This document shows, piece by piece, positions 59,893-64,000 of a DNA stretch of 64,000 nucleotides (within the stretch, counting starts at the first letter, position 1; every line of letters begins with the position of its first letter). The position numbers and the translations under genes were made by a program. The notes beneath the pieces are model-generated. The model was not told the origin of the DNA. It worked only from the letters and a program-made list of their open reading frames with translations, and made no database searches. This DNA is from Lenzites betulinus. Its lineage: Eukaryota; Basidiomycota; Agaricomycetes; Polyporales; Polyporaceae. Location: positions 744,001 through 808,000 of the forward strand of contig JABYQU010000005.1 in NCBI GenBank assembly GCA_022264855.1. The letters run 5' to 3'.

Positions 59893-62214
59893 TCATACAT
59901 TTTGACTGGCAGCATCCTGGCTTCCCGAAGACTCTGCCTTCGTCTCCATGATGCTGTTTTTCTCTGACGCCTGTACACACTCGTCCGCAGCTTTTTTGCG
60001 TAAGTCTTCTTCATCGCCACGCGTCAGCTCGGTATGGCGGATGAGCACTATCGCTGCAATGGTGGCAACGGCATTCAGGCTAGCGTTAAGAATGAATACG
60101 GTGCGGAAACCCTGGACGTATGCGCCAAGGATCCGCTCCGCAGTGGCAGCGCTGACTCCCAACTTCGCGAAGGCTGAGTCGGATGCGGATGAGTGTGCGC
60201 CGAGGATGGTGGGGTCATCCACGATCGCGGAGATGGTGGAGGGCGGGAGGCCAAGCGACGTCATTGAATGACGAAGGGAGTTGTTTCTGAACGAGGCCGC
60301 ATGTCAGTTGAAACAGTAAGGAGAGAGGGAGGGAGTACCTACATGATAGTAGCGCCGATGGCGAGCGACAGCGTTCCTCCGAGAAGTCGGATAAACTACG
60401 ATCATAAGCCGATGTTAAGTGGCCAGTACTACAAGCACTCACGTTTCTGAGGGCAGTAACAACCGACATGTCGCGTCTTGACACGCTGGCCTGGGCTGCG
60501 ACTGTAGTCGTTTGTAAGGTCTAATGTCGCTTGCATGTCAGTTATGAACCGCATGCGGGACTCCCGTTGATACTCACCCCACCCGCTCCTGTCCCGGCCA
60601 GGAGCATGAAGAAGACGAGCAGCCCTTTCGCTGTAGCCGGAGTAACAGTCGAGAGACAGCCACAAGCAATCGTCCAAATACCGAACCCAACGTAGATGGT
60701 AGCCTGGCGAAGACATATAAGCACCTATACCAACTTTCTTAATAGGCATAGAGGTGTGCACGTACCCGGTATCGCCCTGTCCAGGTAATAATTTGGCCCT
60801 GCAAAAATATTGAGACTCGCAAGCTCGCCAAAACATTACCTCACGTACCGAGATAAAGCTTGCCAGGGTCTGACTGACAAGCACAGGAAGTAGGAAGACC
60901 CCTGACCGGATCGCCGAATAGCCCAGGCCTACTTGGAAGTATTGGGGCAAATAGAACAGCGAAGAGTAGAAGACGAAACCGCTATATATGAACATTAGAA
61001 TATAGAAATGCGGAGACGGGGATGCAGCATACTTGATGAGCATGGTGATGTACACCCCGGTGACAGTGACTTGCTTGAAGATGTACACTACAACAACATG
61101 TGAGATTCCGGAACAAGAGTGCGATATGAAAGGCGTACTTGGTACGATCGGAAGACGCGCGCCCTTCCATTCCCACAGACAGAACAGAACTAGAGCGACT
61201 GCACCTGCAAATAGAGGCGCAAGAACGACTGGAGATGTCCAGGGAAATGTTACACCGCCCTGATTAGGTTGCGTGGCTTGAGTCAGTCTGAACAAAGCCT
61301 GGTTATGGAACACATTTTACTCACCCAGATGAGTGGAAGAATAACGAGTGTACAGCTGATCAAGGTCAAGGCGGTGCCGAGATAATCCACGACTGCGAGT
61401 TTCTTCACGATGTTGCCCTCTACCTGTTTTAGCGGCAGGACAAGTATGACCACGCCAACCGCGCATGCAGAGACCGGGAGGGTGACCCAGAAGCACCATC
61501 GCCAACCAGCTTTCTCAGCAAGAGCCCCACCGAGCAGGGGTCCAACGGCGAATCCAAACGCAACGACCACGCCGATGATACCCTGATATTTGCCACTGAT
61601 AGTATAAAAAAGATACAAGCATTCTGCGTCAATGACACGCCTCGAGCATGCAGAGGATGACGCTTACCGGTCACGCAGGGACACGACGTCAGATATGACA
61701 ATCTGAGCCATGCTCACGATGCCGCCACCACCCGCGCCGGCCAAGCCTCGAAGTACAATCAGCTCCGTAATGTTTCGCGAAAATCCAGCGGCGAGGCTGC
61801 CGATCATGAAAATCCCCATCGCTATACACAACGCCGCCTTGCGGCCGAAAATGTCGCTGAAGCGCCCATCTGAAGTATAGCGTCCCAGATTAGGGTATGA
61901 TCACACGAGCGCGTGGATGGTACTCACATCTACTCACATAGTGGTTGGAACGCTGTTGACGTGAGGAAATAGGCTGATGGTACCCAGGACACGACAGAGC
62001 CCGCGTTGAAGGCTGCCGAGATGGTGGGGAGCGCGGTCGCGACGATGGTGGAGTCCAAGCATGAAACAAGGATACAGAGCGAGAGGCCGAAGAAGACGGC
62101 AATGACCTTCCTACGTGGGAGGAGATTCGTTTGATCGGTCAAAGAGACTGTTTCGGAACGAGGCTCCACGACCGTACAATCATCCGGGGCCGTAGGGTCT
62201 TCGTGCGTCGCCAT
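59893..62214 (-). CDS. MFS transporter, DHA2-like (14-TM drug:H+ antiporter type)
   Basis: Proton-driven exporter or importer of the major facilitator superfamily; substrate unknown. Eleven exons on minus: 62214-61938, 61869-61668, 61595-61325, 61259-61139, 61087-61033, 60981-60849, 60798-60766, 60703-60578, 60520-60443, 60395-60343, 60286-59893; 1743 nt, 580 aa. A 30-residue cytosolic N-terminus leads to VIAVFFGLSLCILVSCLDST; the MFS signature between helices 2 and 3 is GRFSDIFGRKAAL; motif C region is GIIGVVVAFGFAVGPLLGGA; LDSTIVATALPTI is the DHA2/MDR-type motif of helix 1. Membrane helices continue to about residue 530, then a charged tail (RGDEEDLRKKAADE). One exon is only 33 nt (60766-60798). 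A tail loop before the last helix (about residue 440-510) is Ser/Ala-rich. Frame is intact. Confidence 0.92.
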
Positions 62215-63370
62215 CGTGTTGCGGGTACCTTAAACTGAGACACGAATGGTGGGCGAGCTCAGGTAGATGAGGCGAGGAGACTGATCTTCAAAGACGAAGA
62301 CTTTATGGAAGTCTGTTGAACGCAAAAATTTCAAAGCGAACCGCTCGTGTCCTACTTCCGGGAACGCATTGTGAATTCGTACGTCACCTAGAATAGGGTG
62401 CAGTTCTATAGCCTATTGGCAGCCGTGCAGCGGAGGGCAGGCCTCGGCCACATGATGTTTCTCCGCTATCGGCAGGCGTGCCGGATAGCCCTCTATCAGG
62501 AAGCCCGACACGCTGCAACAGTAACGAGTCAAAGCTTAGTCGCGTGAGCACGCCAACCTTCGGATTTGGCGGCCGATGAACCAGAATAGCCTCCTCCGGC
62601 GAGACCGATGATGAGGGCGAGGAAGGCCTAGGACCTGTGGGAGATGCTGCACTAGCGATCATGAGTGCTGACATTGCGAGGCAATCACTGCAGATGTCAA
62701 GCCCGATACCTATGAAACAACCTACGAGGACATGAGGCGGTAGAATATCTGGTCTTCAAGTTGTGCCTGTGCCGCAATGCTAGCAGAGCGCGCGATGGGC
62801 GTCGGCGCCCCGATGCAAGGGTGAGATGAGTGGAAGATGCCATATTGTCTCCGTTAGATCGGAGCACGTCTCCAGAAGAGAAGAAGAAATGGGCCGCAAC
62901 TCCGTTTGTACTGCATGTCGTTCGGTGAAACGTCGCCAACATATACCAGTCGGTATCTGCTCGGACCGAGAACCTCTTTATCCCTTGAGCATGGCCATAT
63001 TCCATAAAATGGTAACCAGCTATCCCGGGCCGCTTGTGGGCCCGCACACGGATGCAGAGGCGAACGAATATCAGCCCTTCACAGGTCTTTTTTAGTTCGT
63101 TAATCTATTCGGCATTAGTTAATGTGATAATAGTATCATCTAGATCATTAAGGTTTATACAACATTCATCACACAATTATAGCTACTATGCGGTCCTTCA
63201 AGTTCATCAATATTCACACTTGAATAATCCCGTGATCATGTCCTCCAGGATTAGAATGAAGATTACCTGCTGTTGACTTATTGATCAGCGTTTTCAGGAT
63301 AGCAGCCATCCTCTAGAGATCATCCCATTCACTCAGTGTTGCATAATCCCCCTGAGGTTTACCAGCAGCA
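62215..63370. other. Gene-free stretch upstream of the MFS gene
   Basis: About 1.15 kb. A minus-strand frame at 62384-62674 (96 codons, Ser/Pro-rich) has an ATG but no domain. Bases 63090-63240 are A+T-rich. No gene is supported. Confidence 0.45.
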
Positions 63371-63430
63371 TCATCTCATGGATCATCTCATGGATCATCT
63401 CATGGATCATCTCATGGATCATCACACAGA
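63371..63430. repeat. 12-bp minisatellite, four perfect copies plus one degenerate
   Basis: TCATCTCATGGA occurs four times without a mismatch from 63371 to 63418, then a degraded fifth copy (TCATCACACAGA) to 63430. The surrounding 150 bp is enriched in GATCAT and ATCATC words, suggesting older expansion of the same unit. Confidence 0.9.
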
Positions 63431-63566
63431 TCATTAGAGTGTTAAGTAGCCTACCCTCCTGTTGGTTGATATTGTTCACGCTGCAGCCACGGTTGATAGC
63501 TGTTACAACCCACTTGATAACCAGTCGACGTGCCAGACAAGGTGACGCCTACTAGTACCCCTCGCC

Positions 63567-64000
63567 CTAACGCTTCGCCGCTGTCCTCCCTCGGGTGCGC
63601 ACCGGCGACACTACCTCTACCACAGGCCGCTGGGAGCGCGTCTGTCGAGGCCCCACAGTGCCATCTTTGCCCCTATACATGTCCATGTCAGTAGGTTGCT
63701 TTCACGAACACTGTCGACTATTGTCTGATACTTACCCATCCTCTGTACCCTTGCCCCGAGCAGATCGCCTCCGCTTTGGCAAGCTGGCGTCTGTGCCGTC
63801 CTCCTCGCCCCGCTCGGGGCCGCTTCGGCCGCCCTCCTCAAGCACGGCGACCGAGGTGCGTTTACGCCCTCGTTTAGCCGGCTTTGGAGCCTCAATGGGT
63901 GTGTCGTCCCCTGGGCTCTCTGCCTCATTTTCACCTCCGCTGCCACTCACCAGCGGTACGTCAGGAGCTTTGCCAGATGGTGCTACCTGTTCGTCCGTGG
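63567..64000 (-). CDS. Basic, probably nuclear protein; C-terminal part (5' truncated by window edge)
   Basis: Two visible exons on minus: from beyond 64000 to 63736, and 63672-63567 (63-nt GTAAGT...TATAG intron, phase 2). The visible 123 residues are charged and disordered: SGSGGENEAESPGDDTPIEA, then KPAKRGRKRTSV (AT-hook-like and a likely nuclear localisation signal), LPKRRRSARGKG, and after the intron a Thr/Arg-rich end (VRTRGRTAAKR). Not assigned to a family. Splicing is preferred over read-through because it gives a longer, compositionally consistent basic tail. Bases 63921-63951 also carry a possible intron start (GTGAGT on minus), but the frame is open through it. Confidence 0.55.

Noticed and set aside
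62826..63095. Frame containing CTACRSVKRR, suggestive of a Zn2Cys6 factor
   Set aside because: Only two cysteines with the needed spacing; the six-cysteine pattern is absent.

Overview
The window is nuclear DNA of a filamentous basidiomycete. An Agaricomycete is likely, perhaps of the Polyporales, but that rank is inferred. Genes are intron-dense, with most introns 46-75 nt, GT...AG ends and short exons. The DNA is fairly GC-rich. Conserved eukaryotic genes sit next to proline/serine-rich proteins of unknown function. I see no bacterial operons, CRISPR arrays, rRNA or intact transposons. Spliced models were built by hand; where every exon boundary is given, the exon lengths sum to a multiple of three, which supports those models.

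Layout. 1-1.6 kb: 3' end of the SWR1 chromatin remodeller. 1.9-4.0 kb: membrane protein of unknown function. 4.4-6.2 kb: cerevisin-like subtilase (-). 6.6 kb: tRNA-Leu(AAG) (-). 6.8-7.2 kb: small COX14-like membrane protein. 9.1-18.4 kb: four uncharacterised genes (two -, two +) separated by long gene-free stretches. 19.7-24.4 kb: 16-exon SulP sulfate permease and a three-exon acylphosphatase, both on minus. 24.8-27.5 kb: a small unknown gene and a candidate SLD7-like replication factor. 27.6-29.3 kb: two tandem cyclase-family (kynurenine formamidase-like) genes on minus. 29.8-33.1 kb: ER glucosidase II alpha subunit. 33.4-34.3 kb: unknown gene. 35.4-38.8 kb: CHL1/DDX11 helicase (-). 40.4-43.7 kb: divergent pair of a peroxisomal-type carrier and a 3-hydroxyacyl-CoA dehydrogenase. 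43.7-48.6 kb: gene-free. 48.6-50.1 kb: GGPP synthase (-). 50.5-59.7 kb: GCN1. 59.9-62.2 kb: MFS transporter (-). The right edge cuts a basic, probably nuclear protein (-).

How the genes relate. Most are housekeeping genes with no shared pathway: chromatin (SWR1), sister-chromatid cohesion and repair (CHL1), replication (SLD7 candidate), translation control (GCN1), ER glycan trimming (glucosidase II), isoprenoids (GGPP synthase). The one metabolic pairing suggested by layout is the carrier and dehydrogenase, which share a 488-bp divergent promoter and would both serve fatty-acid oxidation. I found no convincing new multi-gene system. The best leads are in gene structure: a 7-nt microexon in the dehydrogenase, a possible 2-nt microexon in the COX14-like gene, a GC-AG intron in GCN1, and a dispersed motif of about 17 bp in gene-free DNA.
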